Position numbers and translations under genes: made by a program. 64,000 bases of DNA, taken from Margaritispora aquatica. Its lineage: Eukaryota > Ascomycota > Leotiomycetes > Helotiales > Discinellaceae. Location of the stretch: NCBI GenBank assembly GCA_007644065.1, contig VJWN01000011.1, positions 868,001 to 932,000 of the forward strand, read 5' to 3'. Positions 37,321 to 48,129 of the stretch are shown here, in pieces; position 1 is the stretch's first letter, and the number at the start of each line of letters is the position of its first letter. Under the pieces are notes generated by a model. The model was given only the letters and a program-made list of their open reading frames with translations, had not been told where the DNA came from and made no database searches.

Positions 37321-38749
37321 GTAAAGGAATGCTTTGTGACATTTCCTAACCGTCTGCTTGGTTGCTCATTGCCTAGTATTGTGGCCCTGACTGCTTTATC
37401 CTTGCTTCTGGCTTGGAATTTGCCATGGGCGAGGCCTGATGGGTGATAGGTCATTGGGGTTGTTTGATGGTTCTGGAGTTCGGCTTGGGTGCGTGCTTGG
37501 GTGCGTTTGTGGGGTTGTTTTCTTGCAAACATAGCTCTTCGGGCTCCCTTTCATTACAAGTAGAGATACAAGGACATGGCTGAGGAAAGATAGCTTGAGA
37601 AGGTGATGATTGGTGGTTGGTAGCAAGAGAAACACCAACACCCAAGGCAGATGGATGATAGTCAGATAGCCAAAGAATATCTCCCTTCCTCCCTTCTATC
37701 TCAACATTCTCACCTGAGCTAATCCTATGATAAATTAAGTAGGTAGGTAAGTAGATAGGTAGATAGATGGGTATTCTGTACTTATCGATGCCACGACAGA
37801 CTTTGGGCTTGTGAGACTTCAGTGTCTGTGGATACATAAAAAAACGCCAAGAAAAACAGGCAATGTGACTACACAAGCAAGCAAGCAAGCACGTAAGCAA
37901 GCACTCGTCCACTTGTAAGTATCTATCTACCTACCTACCTACCTATAGGAAGGTTGCGAAAAGTAGATGGGTGGATGGATGAATAGATAGGAAAGGTAGG
38001 TAAGGAACATACGTACGTATCGATGATATGTATGAAGTTCTCATAGATTGCAAAATAGATGAGAAGCAGATAAGAAGCAGACAAGAACATTGATGCAGGG
38101 AAGGTCGGTCAAACGAAGAATGGGTGATTGTATGAAACCAAGTCATGTCAAGTAGAATGAAGAAACAAATGGTAATAAAACATCAAACAACAGAGGCATC
38201 AAAGGTAGTAAAGGCAGAATCGCAAGCATCATTAAAGGTTATATGTAGTTTCTGTATGTAGTAATTCTTCTTGACCTCTCTCGAATTTCATCATCCCCAT
38301 CTCCAAGCATCATCTCCTTCTCCAACCATCTATCCATCCCTCCAGCCAGCCATGCATCCTTCCTAGCGGAAGTCCTTGTCCTAAATCTAACCACACCAAC
38401 CACACCAACCCCGAGACCAGCAGATAAACATAAAACATGGACAAGAACATAGACAAGAACACAAAGACACACACAAATATCGACAACTGAAAATATCCCT
38501 TCATCATCTAACCCTGCCTTTCCTGTCTGTCGAAAGGTGGGGTAGATTTTCAAAAAAACGCCGTCGCTCATGGGGGGTTGTAAATGCCGCTTTGCTCAAC
38601 TCAAGGTTCGCTTAGGTGACTCGCTCGTTCGCTCGCTTTTTGGTGCAACATGGAAACATTCCAGAGAAAATCAACAACAATAACCACAACAACTCGTTCG
38701 CGACATTCCCTCCCTCGCTTCTCTCATCTCATCTCTTTGCTTAAATAGC
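37321..38749. other. Intergenic with GTAG/AAGC microsatellites
   Basis: About 1.4 kb between the 3' end of the secreted-protein gene and the 3' end of the minus-strand coiled-coil gene. It holds several tetranucleotide repeats: TAGG/TAGA near 37738-37770, AAGC at 37874-37902 and TACC at 37925-37945. No gene is supported. Confidence 0.5.
37874..37902. repeat. (AAGC)n microsatellite
   Basis: Imperfect AAGC tetranucleotide units in the intergenic region. Confidence 0.75.
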
Positions 38750-41077
38750 TCAAGCACCCCAACCAAGATGCTCCAAAGTCGTCTTCGCATCATTGGCACT
38801 CATCCCGCTAACACCCAGTGCCCTAACCTGGGTTCCCTTCCTCAATCTCTGCAGCCCAACAGCCAGCTTCCAACTCTCCTCCTCAGAAACGACAAAGACG
38901 TATTTCCTGCCCTCTTGGTCTCGGATACTCGCTCGGAGGACATGCAAGTTCTTCAGTTCGCCAGTCTGGTATGCACCACGGTCAGTTGAGTCCCCATTCA
39001 CAGAACCATACGCAGAATCATTGGACGAAGACGCAGCAGACGCAGAAGACGAAGCACGCAAACGACAGTTATTTTTGCAGAGCGAAAGCATGGAAGCAAC
39101 GAGTTGGTCGGTTTCTTCCGCTGTAGCGGGTTTGTCCTTGTCGAGTCCCCACAGGCGACGGACTCGACTTTGTTGAGCAGAAGTAACGCGCGCAGAAGCA
39201 GGGGAGCCTGTTGGCCCTTGGCGAAACGATGGGCACCATACCTCTACTAATTTCATCGTCCAGGCCTTGACGTCCCATTCTCGTTGAGGAACACCACGGA
39301 CGTCGTCGTCAATGAAGAGACCCTCAGTTGTAATGTTGAGGATTAGTCCGTCACTTACTGATCCTACTCCAGCAACCAGCTGTGAGGTAGGTGTTTTCTG
39401 AAATGTATTGTTGAATGAGTATACGGCTTTAATGACAATCTTGTTAGGATCTTTAGTCGTGTATGGAGCACGCATCGAGTGGGGAGGAGTAGTCCGAGAT
39501 GTTGTTTGTGAGGGAGCATACGATGAATGAGAGTATGAGGAGTTGAATGAGTTTTTGCGAGTTGGCTTAGTATCGTAAGGTCTGTAAGAGTGAGTGTCAT
39601 CGTCCGTGCCTTTATAGGTTCGAGCTGTAGGTGGAGGTGGTCCTTTAGTGGGTGACGGAGGTGTAGGACGAGGTGGAGGAGTTTTTGGTCGACCTTGAGG
39701 CCAAGGGTTTGTCTTCTCACCCATGGAGGAAAAGGCGTAGGTACTTCCTCGTGGCTTTGATTCCTCCGCTAACTTCTTCGCAGCAATAGCTGCAGCGGCA
39801 GCCTCGAGTGCAGCTTTCTTTGCTGCTTCTTCTTCCCTTCGTTTCTTCTCTCGAACCTCTGCCTCCTGTAGTCTCTTTGCTCGGGCTTCATTCTCTCGTT
39901 CTCGCCTGGCTTTAATTTCGAGTTCTCGAGCTTGTCTCTCAAGCGACTCTTTTAGTCTCTTCTCAGCTAGTTCTCTCTCTTTTCGCATCTTATCCAGAGC
40001 CTCTGCTTCTTTCTTTTTCCGCTCTTGTTCTTCAGCTTCGGCTTTCTTCCTTCGTTCCTCGGCCTCAGCCTCTCTACGCTTAAGTTCTCTGGCTGCCTCC
40101 TCAGCTCTACGCTTCATTTCTTTGGCTGCTTCTTCAGCTTGTCGCCTAGCCTGAGCTTCACGTTCCCGTGCTGCAGCTTCGGCTTGTCGCCGAGCTTGAG
40201 CTTCGCGTTCTCGTGCTGCAGCTTCCCTTTCACGCGCTTCTCGCTCTCGAGTCTCTCTTTCACGTTGCTGCCTCAGCTTCTCCTCAAGTTCTTCCTTCCG
40301 CTTTTTCTCGGCTTCCTTAGCCCTCCTGTCAGCCTCCCTTGCCTTTCTCTCTTCCTCCTTTCGTTTGGTTTCCTCTCGAGCTCTCTCCCATGATGCTCTC
40401 GCAGAATCCGAGGCTCCGCTATCAGCGTTTGGCTCCCCTTCGCTCCGTGTAGTGCCTGGTTGTGGTGGTGGTGGTGCTCCCCGTTGCCATGTCCTTGGAC
40501 CTCCACCCCCACCCCCACCTGCCGAGCCTGGCATTGGACCTGCGCCTGGCATAGGTCCCGCCCCTGGCATTGGGCCAGTCCCTGGTGGCGGTGTGTTTGA
40601 GTAGCCTCCTCCTGGATATCCGTTCGGAGTTGGACCTCCGCCATTTGGATTTGGTCCACCTCCATTATATCCTCCGCCGAATCCATGTTGAAATCCGCCA
40701 GAATATCCAGCTCCGGGTGCTGGTCCAGATCGGCTCTCACTCAGATGCCATCGTGCAAGTCCCCATGATCCCACCGCAACTGCAACTACAAGCAGCGCAA
40801 CTCCAGCCCCGCCCGCACCTTTAACACTATGCCACCACAATTTAATCGCCGGAGACAGTAGCGTCCACAGCAGTACGGACACAAGAGCTGAAGCAAAGCC
40901 TGCTGCAAAGCTGTTGGTATGTGGCTTGAGCGAAGGAAGATATAAGAAGCCGCCGCCTGATGAGTGCTCGGGGATGATGAATATATCGAATTTTCCTGGA
41001 GGTAACCCGGCAGTCGAGCCCGCAGTTGACTTTGGAGCTTCTCCATGTGGAGGAGGAGGAGGCGGTGGGCCGCTCAT
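38750..41077 (-). CDS. Membrane-anchored coiled-coil protein with PH-like C-terminal domain
   Basis: A single exon encodes 775 aa on the minus strand. The N-terminus is a Pro run (MSGPPPPPPPHG). Two hydrophobic segments follow (about 58-78, FAAGFASALVSVLLWTLLSP, and about 90-108), likely a membrane hairpin or two spans. A Gly/Pro-rich linker (115-205) with repeated GPMPGA units leads into a long Glu/Arg/Lys/Ala coiled coil (about 225-440) and a Pro-rich PPPRPTPPSPTKGPPPPTAR linker. The C-terminal part has strand-like NKIVIKAVYSF, GLILNITTEGLFIDDDV, AWTMKLVEVW and, after a variable insert, LHVLRASIRDQ, KYVFVV and a final amphipathic helix (EESWKLAVGLQRLR). That order fits a PH-type domain with a long loop (inference). 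Family and function are not recognised; a membrane-tethered adaptor is plausible. Confidence 0.82.
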   Translation of the reverse strand: MSGPPPPPPPHGEAPKSTAGSTAGLPPGKFDIFIIPEHSSGGGFLYLPSLKPHTNSFAAGFASALVSVLLWTLLSPAIKLWWHSVKGAGGAGVALLVVAVAVGSWGLARWHLSESRSGPAPGAGYSGGFQHGFGGGYNGGGPNPNGGGPTPNGYPGGGYSNTPPPGTGPMPGAGPMPGAGPMPGSAGGGGGGGPRTWQRGAPPPPQPGTTRSEGEPNADSGASDSARASWERAREETKRKEEERKAREADRRAKEAEKKRKEELEEKLRQQRERETREREAREREAAAREREAQARRQAEAAAREREAQARRQAEEAAKEMKRRAEEAARELKRREAEAEERRKKAEAEEQERKKKEAEALDKMRKERELAEKRLKESLERQARELEIKARRERENEARAKRLQEAEVREKKRREEEAAKKAALEAAAAAIAAKKLAEESKPRGSTYAFSSMGEKTNPWPQGRPKTPPPRPTPPSPTKGPPPPTARTYKGTDDDTHSYRPYDTKPTRKNSFNSSYSHSSYAPSQTTSRTTPPHSMRAPYTTKDPNKIVIKAVYSFNNTFQKTPTSQLVAGVGSVSDGLILNITTEGLFIDDDVRGVPQREWDVKAWTMKLVEVWCPSFRQGPTGSPASARVTSAQQSRVRRLWGLDKDKPATAEETDQLVASMLSLCKNNCRLRASSSASAASSSNDSAYGSVNGDSTDRGAYQTGELKNLHVLRASIRDQEGRKYVFVVSEEESWKLAVGLQRLRKGTQVRALGVSGMSANDAKTTLEHLGWGA

Positions 41078-41880
41078 GGTCGTTGGCTATAGCTAAACCA
41101 AATCGAATATTCTTGTGCCAGCTCAATACTTGGGATTTTTGAAGATTGGCTTCTGCGAGCCGAGCACAGAACTTGGAGCAATCGTTAAAAGGGTATCAGA
41201 GGTCGTAGATATTCGTAGAGGTGCGTCAGGTCGTGAAGAAACTTGGGTATAGTCAGCCACCAATCTCCGCTTGCCAAATTGAATGTCAATAAACAAACCT
41301 CATAAAGCGAAATAGCAACAGCAATTGTGACTGTGATGTGAATACACAGAACTCCAAACTCCCTAGACCGTACCGCAGAACTAGAAGATAGAATGCAGTC
41401 CAATCGTATATGTGTTCAGAAGAGGAGGGAGTGGTGTTGTTTGAGAAGATTCGTTTATCAGGATGTCGGTGGGCGGAGGATATTTTTTGACGAAGCTCGG
41501 GTGCTGACCAGGGTGTGTGGGAAACGGTGCAGTGGTACCGTAGGCGTCGCTGGGAGTCGCTAGGAGTTCGCTAGCAGTACAGTAGCAGTAGTAGCAGTAG
41601 GAGTGAAGCACGCGTGGATAAGGTAAAGGTGGTGAGATACGGCAGAATTGACCTGGGGTTGCAATCTGCTTGCAGCCTGCACAATCGGGCGGCAGTGGCA
41701 GTGGGCGGTGGTTTTGGGGGGGATCCTGAAACCTTTTTGATCCTTTTTTTATCTTTTCTATCTCTTTTATCTTTTTTATTGGAACGCTTTCGGATGAAAA
41801 ATTCAACACTTCCGATGGAATTAATTTTATCGTGAAAAGAAACCATCCAAATCGTCTGATCAAAGGGTCCGAGGGTCCGC

Positions 41881-41915
<35 letters not shown>

Positions 41916-41920
41916 CAGAC
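41881..41920. repeat. (AG)n/(AGAC)n microsatellite
   Basis: Ten AG bases followed by AGAC units, about 40 bp, one unit changed to GGAC. Confidence 0.9.
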
Positions 41921-44670
41921 TGTTGATGATCAATGCTTTCCACCTTCAACGTCTTTCACCCACCCTGCTGAAGAATTCTAAGGGTCCTGTCAAAGTATCC
42001 CCCTCCAGGTCTTCCAGGTCTTTCTCCTCTCTCCTTTCCAGGTTGAACCTTCAACTTCATTTCAATCAATCAATCAATGGTTCGTTGCGGCTCTCTCCAC
42101 GCTTGGCTTCCATCAATTCACGCACATCCACTGATGAAGAATCAAAACAAAGTCGACAACAATGTTCCCACCAATACTACTCGAGTATACAATCTAGACA
42201 CGCCCAGAGAGGTATTCGTATCACCTCGCAGAGCGAATCGCAGAAATGCTACCACACGAGTGGTCACGAACACCTGGAGGGAGAGTGGTGGGCTGCCTTT
42301 TTTGTGCTTTTACTGGATCACACTGCAGCCGGAGTAGCCTGAAAAGCACGCTTCTACAGGGGACGGGCCGTCCTCTAGGATGGCAGATACAGCACCGTCG
42401 CTGCGGATTGGCTCCCAGCGCGTCAAGGTTTCGGGCGGTTGAAAAACGGACTCGGTCGTGTCGTTGCTGTGGTGATGAAGGAGCTGGGATGTAAATGACG
42501 TACAAGGGTAAAGGAGAAGTGCTCCGGTGAAGAAGTGTTGACGAAACACAGTGCTTTTGGGAATGTGTCTTGACGAAAAAGTTTTACTACGTTGGGAGAG
42601 TTGGCTTGACTTTGAGTTCTTTGTCGAAGTGTTTGTTGACTTTCAACCTAATGTCCCTTTGATATTCCTGATATCAATAGGGCGTTACTCGGCAACAGCC
42701 TGCAGCGATACGTGTTCAATGTCTTGAGCGGAGAATGTCCGACTGGTGGTTGAATCCGTGGCGGTGAGGATGAGGAGGAAGAAGAAAGCGGGGAATTGAC
42801 AGCCTCGATCTGGCTTCTGCAGACACCACAAGATACACAAGGTGGGGTTTTTATGGACATTCCTCGAGTATGTTTTGGATGCAGATCAATGCTGCAAAAA
42901 TTATATCACTCGAGCAACCACAATCCAATCCCGTGATTGGGACTTACTGGACAACCAGAGGAGACAATGGCTAAGCCTTTCTTGTCTCAGATATCTAGGT
43001 ATTTGTCTTGCTGAGATCGGAGAAGCAGGGACTGAGGTGTTACTCCAGCAATTTCAATTTTCCAGAGGGTCAGTACTTCAAACTTTGGTTACAAAAACGA
43101 GCTAAACTAACCCTCTCAGCGACCCTTTAGACCTTGTTTGCTTCTGGAATGGAGATATTGTATTGTCCGTTACTAACATCCCTTTTTTATGTCGAAGAAT
43201 AAAACACACAAAATGAACATCGTCTGAGAAAGTTTACTTTTGTCACATCTCAACCAGGTTTCCAAATAGTAGTGGTCTTAGCATTCTGTGTTGACGATGG
43301 ATTCTCAGGAGGTCATTCTACTTCAAGCAAATGCACATCTCTGACGCTTGATATCGATCCTCGCAATACAGAAACTCTTCATCCTTTTTTTTTCAGACAG
43401 GACAAAGGCCATAACATCCTAGTCAGGGGAGTGACCACCTTACAGATTAGAATTACTCAAAAAAGTCTAAAGAGACGCAAACCTGCAATTCTATCGAATT
43501 GCGAATTTGAGATCTCCTGGCAGCAGCAAACGACTGTGCACCTTATCCAATTGCTCACGTTCTATGCCTGGATACTGAGCAATGAAAATCTAAAGATCAT
43601 ACAAAAGCTATGTAGGTCAATTGAGAAAGATTTCAGGGAGAAAAACTTTCATGGCTCGTTCCTTCAATGAAAGTTATATTCAGACTTGGTATATTTGCTG
43701 TTGGATATATTAGTTCTCTGTTGTGGATGTTGAAATATACCAAGAATACACTCGACAAACACTCTTTGAAAAATAGTACGCTTGTTTAAATTTACCGAAT
43801 GGACAGAGTTATAAGTGGAATATCTATAACACTATTTCCGTGTAATCATCTAGTCCTCGAAATTTTTAAACCTATAGCCCAAAGGACAAAAATAAAATCA
43901 GATGGAAAATATATGAAGCTGATGCTGTCCCTAGATATTTTTCTAGTCCTCTAGACTTTTAGCCTATATGTTGATTCTTGCTGCAAACTTTGGTACAAGT
44001 AGCCGTGTACGTAGCCTTATTTAATAGTTGGTGATGCAGAAGTCTAAACATGAAAAATTTCGATGAACAGTTGTAATCAAAGTAATATTCAGTGGAACCT
44101 CCTCTCCCCCGTCTCAAAAAACCACTACCTACCTACCTATATAAACCCACCCACCAATTCAAAAACTCGTCAACTTCAATTCACCAAATTCAGCTGACTC
44201 GCCAGCTTCCTGACTTCAAAACCCCCACAGTGAGGGGTTTTCTATAGGCCTATGGGCCTTGAATTTTTGTTACTGTCGCTGATAAAAATGGGTTGTTTTG
44301 GGAGAGAAGTTAAGGGTTTTGATGGTTTTGGCTACCACAGTGGGGAAACTCTGGGGAAAAGAGGAGGAGGGTTAAGCGAGGAGTTGTTCTTTGGACGTGT
44401 TGAGGAATGCTATGCTTTTTGGGGGTTGTTAAGTAGAATGAGTACGTATGTACTGGTGATGAAATAATGTCTTGCAAGTTGATCTTGCTCTGCCAGCCAG
44501 GTTTTGCTACTTTCTTCTCTTGAAAGCAGGACCTTTTGAGAACTTTGGTTAAGATCTTCTTCAGTGCTCAATTGGAGTGCCTTGAAGGGCAAAACACTTC
44601 TAAGGAAATAAAAATCCAGTTACAAAGAGAGCGCTCGAATATGCTCGCGATATCTGTGCTGCTCGTGCCC

Positions 44671-44677
44671 TATAAAA
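44671..44677 (+). promoter_or_regulatory. TATA box of BTB gene A
   Basis: TATAAAA lies 241 bp upstream of ATG 44912. Similar boxes occur before two other members of the array (47311 and 48689). Confidence 0.4.
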
Positions 44678-44911
44678 CCCTCTTTACTTTTCTCGACTGG
44701 CAACTGCATTGGTCCTGCCTGAAGTAAAAGCGAGTCGATGGCTCATTCTCGATGTTTGTGCAGGTCGTGTCGAAGCGTTCGATTTTCCCCTCCTTCAAAC
44801 TTTTATTCTCAACTCTTATGCAGATTTACCAAGAGCCAGTACCAGTCTCAGATATCTACTTGTTCCCCCAATAAGTTCTTATCATCGATTCTACCAGTGC
44901 ATGCGATTAAA

Positions 44912-45613
44912 ATGAACCAAAATATTGACTCCGAGATAATGGTGGTAGCAGAGCCAATACCAAAACCCAAAGGCTCTTGCGCGGATATTGATCTTATAAA
45001 ATTCCACTCGCCATGTCTATACCAGTGTTTCAACACACTAGTCTCAAGTGGTCGTAACCCTAGCAAATACGTCAACACCACACAAGCAGCAATGTACATA
45101 TTTGCGAACTGGCTAGCGAGCGGCCGTCTTGGAGATGGCACCACCCAACTCGAAATCCATCATCTGATCGATCTCTGGTCACTGGCGCAACAGCTTCGTC
45201 TCCCGAAGCTTCAAAATGCGACCATTTATGGAATCGAGGACGCGAGAATGGCAGGGCACCATAATACCGCACACTGCAACGGAGTCTATTTTCAGTATGC
45301 CCCAAAAATATACGACGTGTCGAAGCATGGCCCTCCCTACTTTAGTCAGCTCCGAAGGCTGTTGGCTGCCCAGGTCGCGTTGTTTATTGATTCTACGGCT
45401 ATCGACAACTTTTGCGAAGGAGGACGTGGAGTTTTGCCCTTCGAGCTTCTTACGGATGTAGTGAGAATGCAGCAAGAGCGCGATCCTTTGATTGCGGGAG
45501 GTGTGCTGAATATTCAGCTTTTGATGCTGCATGATCCGGAGAATGTATTGATGGATAATGGAGTTTGCATGGATTCAAAACTTTATTCTTTGAGTACGAT
45601 ACGACAAGTGTAG
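44912..45613 (+). CDS. BTB/POZ-family protein, array member A (diverged)
   Basis: One exon encodes 233 aa from ATG 44912. A longer frame starts at 44738, but its extra residues (Cys/Ser/Arg-rich) look like untranslated leader and lie only 67 bp after the TATA box. The protein matches the fungal BTB/POZ group best from residue 85 on, where LIDLWSLAQQLRLPKLQNAT is the signature shared with the three downstream genes. The BTB core is recognisable but diverged: DLIKFHSPCLYQCFNTLV takes the place of the usual HxDLxCxxSxxFxxAF helix, and the first BTB strand seems missing. Unlike the other members it has no intron near its start. Such proteins mediate dimerisation and can act as Cullin-3 adaptors; the ligand of this one is unknown. 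Confidence 0.72.
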   Translation: MNQNIDSEIMVVAEPIPKPKGSCADIDLIKFHSPCLYQCFNTLVSSGRNPSKYVNTTQAAMYIFANWLASGRLGDGTTQLEIHHLIDLWSLAQQLRLPKLQNATIYGIEDARMAGHHNTAHCNGVYFQYAPKIYDVSKHGPPYFSQLRRLLAAQVALFIDSTAIDNFCEGGRGVLPFELLTDVVRMQQERDPLIAGGVLNIQLLMLHDPENVLMDNGVCMDSKLYSLSTIRQV

Positions 45614-46168
45614 GAGGTGAAGTGGAGCGTGGAGAGTACTCGTGAAAACCACGTCAGGATTTCATCGATGGAAAGAGGTTAATGTCTGTCTCGATTAGCG
45701 CTTTCATAGGATACGCACAGTAGAGGAATACATCACAAATAGATTATAACCCAAAAGAACTCTTACATAATTCACCTCCTCCAACCGAATGATGCCTTCA
45801 TTTCTTGCCTTGGCAAAAAGTTGAGGAATTGAGAAATTTCCTCACTGACGCCCTCATTTGAACCTCGCTTAATTTCCATAAATCGTGAGATCTTGCTATA
45901 ACGGATTTTATTCTACAACACTTCAGCCACAAATCAGCACCATAGCTCTGTCACACCAATTACAGATGTCTGAACATTTAGTAGATTAGCTACTTGCTGA
46001 ACCAGAGAAAGATATGCTTGCAGCGTGCTAGTTTGTTCTTGGTTTCGCATCTGGAACAATTTGTCTAATCTGAGCTACAAGTTCACTTTTACCTTGTTGG
46101 AATTACGACCTAGTACGTGACGCAGTAATGTGAAAACCGTGAATTCCATTAAGCTGATATCTTGACAG
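45614..46168. other. Intergenic within BTB array
   Basis: About 0.55 kb of AT-rich DNA between array member A and the pseudogene. No gene is seen. Confidence 0.5.
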
Positions 46169-46692
46169 ATGATCCCGGTATTGGATATGAAGATCCCTAG
46201 TTTGAAGAGGGATCGATCTGATTTCATTGAAGTAGAGGTTGCTGCTGTATAGAGACCAAAGAAGAAACACAAGAAAAAACAGGAAAAGCCACAGATTAAG
46301 CCACAGAAGTTGTTAAAGCAGGAGAGGATTAAAAAGAAAGAACAAGAAAATTCACAGAACAAGTCACAAGGACCACGTTTAAGGTACATCGTCCTCGCTA
46401 TTTACATACTCTGCAACCACGCTGACATCACAATAGGTCTCTCAGCTATGTAATCTATGCGCAGACGTCTCCCGGTATTACCGTACGCCGTTCCTTGGTG
46501 ACCCAGGTTGCGTTTGGTCTCTCCTATGCAGAGGTGGATAAGAGTTACAAAAAGTTTGCGGAGAAGTAGCTTGTGGAGTTCCTGGTCGATGTGTTGCTTG
46601 CTAGTAAGAAGCAGGTGAGAGTTACGCCTGAGAGATTGGTTGATTTGTCTGAGTTTGTGATGCTTATTGGTAAGAAGAAGAAAGTAGCTTGA
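46169..46692 (+). pseudogene. BTB-family pseudogene, array member B
   Basis: This is the remains of a gene related to its neighbours. A Lys/Gln-rich first exon (46169-46383) is interrupted by TAG at 46250. An intact-looking 53-bp intron follows (46384-46436, GTACAT...GCTGAC...AATAG). Splicing leads, in frame, straight into the post-BTB region: YVIYAQTSPG then VRRSLVTQ matches YRETPIGSPLRRLLVTH of member D. A second TAG (46567) interrupts it before LVEFLVDVLLASKKQ, the counterpart of the TIDVLMDVTYAV segment of D. It ends at TGA 46690. The whole BTB core and the LQN signature are gone. Two stops plus a large deletion make function unlikely. Confidence 0.65.
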
Positions 46693-47495
46693 TTCGAAAT
46701 CGAGGAGAGTTATGGTTGAGCTGGACCTTCGGATAAATCACAGGAGTACTGGATACCCCTTGCTTTCGGTGAATCATAAATTTACATAGGAAAGAACTTT
46801 AGGAGGAGGTTCCTGATGTGTGTGTCGAAGAGTAAAGCAGCATGGATTTCGTAATGACGCTTCAATGATCAATCCAACTTCAGTCACCAGACTTCTCGGG
46901 GGCAGGATCGTCTGTTTGTGAGCTAAAAGAAAACGAGATTATAAGCAAATATAAGTTTCTTTCACACATTAGTTTATAAATAGCTCAACACTATATATAT
47001 CTAGAAGTGGTGCTGAACTATATTCCCACAGAATAGCTAGTCTCATATAAATGTAGACAACACGTAAAACGTATAAAAAACCATGATCTAGTGCGATGAA
47101 ATCAATTGTTGTAGATCTGACTGTCATACTTGGAATGTTTGATTCATAAGCACTTTGTCACTTCATTTGACCGAGTCCAGTATACAAATATATATCTCAT
47201 CAATCCAGGAGTTCCTCCTTCTCTCATTCTATTGAACATAGCCAAAATTGAAATGCGCTAGCCGGCATTCATTATTTAGTCCATGATATACTCGCCTAGC
47301 TTCAAGCGACTATAAAAATCCCAAAGTTCCCACACAACAACCATCAATCTTACAACAACCGATCACTTCGATCTAGATCTTACGACATTCTATACTTTGT
47401 GAAATTGGAACGATATTCTATCAAGTACCTATCCAGTTATTTATCATGGCAAATCTCATGGTAGATCTGCAGGGGGAGAGGAAGTGCAGGAGGTA
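46693..47495. other. Intergenic within BTB array, promoter of member C
   Basis: About 0.8 kb of AT-rich DNA with TATATATAT near 46993 and a TATAAAAA box at 47311. No gene is seen. Confidence 0.5.
47311..47318 (+). promoter_or_regulatory. TATA box of BTB gene C
   Basis: TATAAAAA lies 185 bp upstream of ATG 47496 and is followed by a CA-rich leader (ACACAACAACC). Confidence 0.45.
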
Positions 47496-48129
47496 ATGCA
47501 AGCTGTCGAAGAGAAGCGAGGTACGAAAAGAAAAGCCAGTGATCTTAAGTATGTATTTAACCACCACCTCGCCCTTCTACGGGTCTATGATACTAATTCT
47601 CCACAGAAACTGGGGCAATGACATGGTCACCCTAAAAGTCATAGACGACGAAGGCGGAACTCAATGCATGGATTTGAATGACACCACAAAGCGAGCCGAA
47701 TCATTACTCCTGAGATACTTCTATAAAAACTCCCTCGGCGACTCCGAAAACTATCTACCTAAGCCTCGCAAGCTGATTGATATTTACCTCCTCGCAGACA
47801 AACTCCTCATGCCTGACTTGCAAAACGAAGCAATCCGAGGTATCTATGACTGGCAGGTCTATAATAACATAGTCCAGACGAAAGACTTGCATAAGGTGTA
47901 TGCGGAGACGTTGCCAGGCAATCCATTGAGACGCTTTTTGTGTGATCAAATTGCGCGGGAGTTGAAGAGCGAGGCGTTTGAGGAGGGATTAGATGACGGG
48001 TTTTATCCTGACAAGTGTCTGGGAGATGTCTTGAAAGCGATGAAGAGGAATCAGTGGTTGCCTTATTGGGAGCAGACGAATATTTTGGATTATTTGGTCG
48101 ATATTCCTGTGGTGGGCCATGAGGAGTAG
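47496..48129 (+). CDS. BTB/POZ-family protein, array member C, core partly deleted
   Basis: The exons are 47496-47548 and 47607-48129, giving 191 aa. The 58-bp phase-2 intron (GTATGT...TACTAAT...CACAG) sits at the same place as in members D and E. Exon 1 carries the basic KRGTKRKASDL motif, like EGKRDLKRKILD in E. The first BTB strand is present (NDMVTLKVIDDEGG), but about 30 residues that in E hold the VHKDLACSHSEVFRAAF helix are missing in frame; the sequence resumes at MDLNDTTKRAESLLLRYFY. The downstream LADKLLMPDLQN signature and NPLRRFLCDQ segment are intact. The fold of the BTB core is therefore doubtful. An upstream ATG at 47446 is out of frame by one base, with a G5 run at 47472-47476 as the likely slip site. 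Confidence 0.72.

Larger units (their letters stand above)
41078..44911. other. Intergenic, 3.8 kb, promoter side of both neighbours
   Basis: No gene is supported. It contains the (AGAC)n repeat at 41881-41920 and a CAATCAAT tract near 42065-42078. From about 43.1 kb the DNA becomes clearly more AT-rich and stays so through the BTB array. A 132-codon frame at 43272-43670 (+) has a coding-like look but no family and no ATG-based start that I trust. A TATATAAA-like box with CA-rich sequence after it lies at about 44140. Confidence 0.45.

Noticed and set aside
40025..40393. Plus-strand frame opposite the coiled coil
   Set aside because: Phe/Ser/Leu-rich shadow of a Glu/Arg/Lys-rich repeat on the minus strand.
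44738..44911. 58-residue extension of BTB member A
   Set aside because: It begins only 67 bp after the TATA box and reads as Cys/Ser/Arg-rich sequence without likeness to the other members; it is probably leader.
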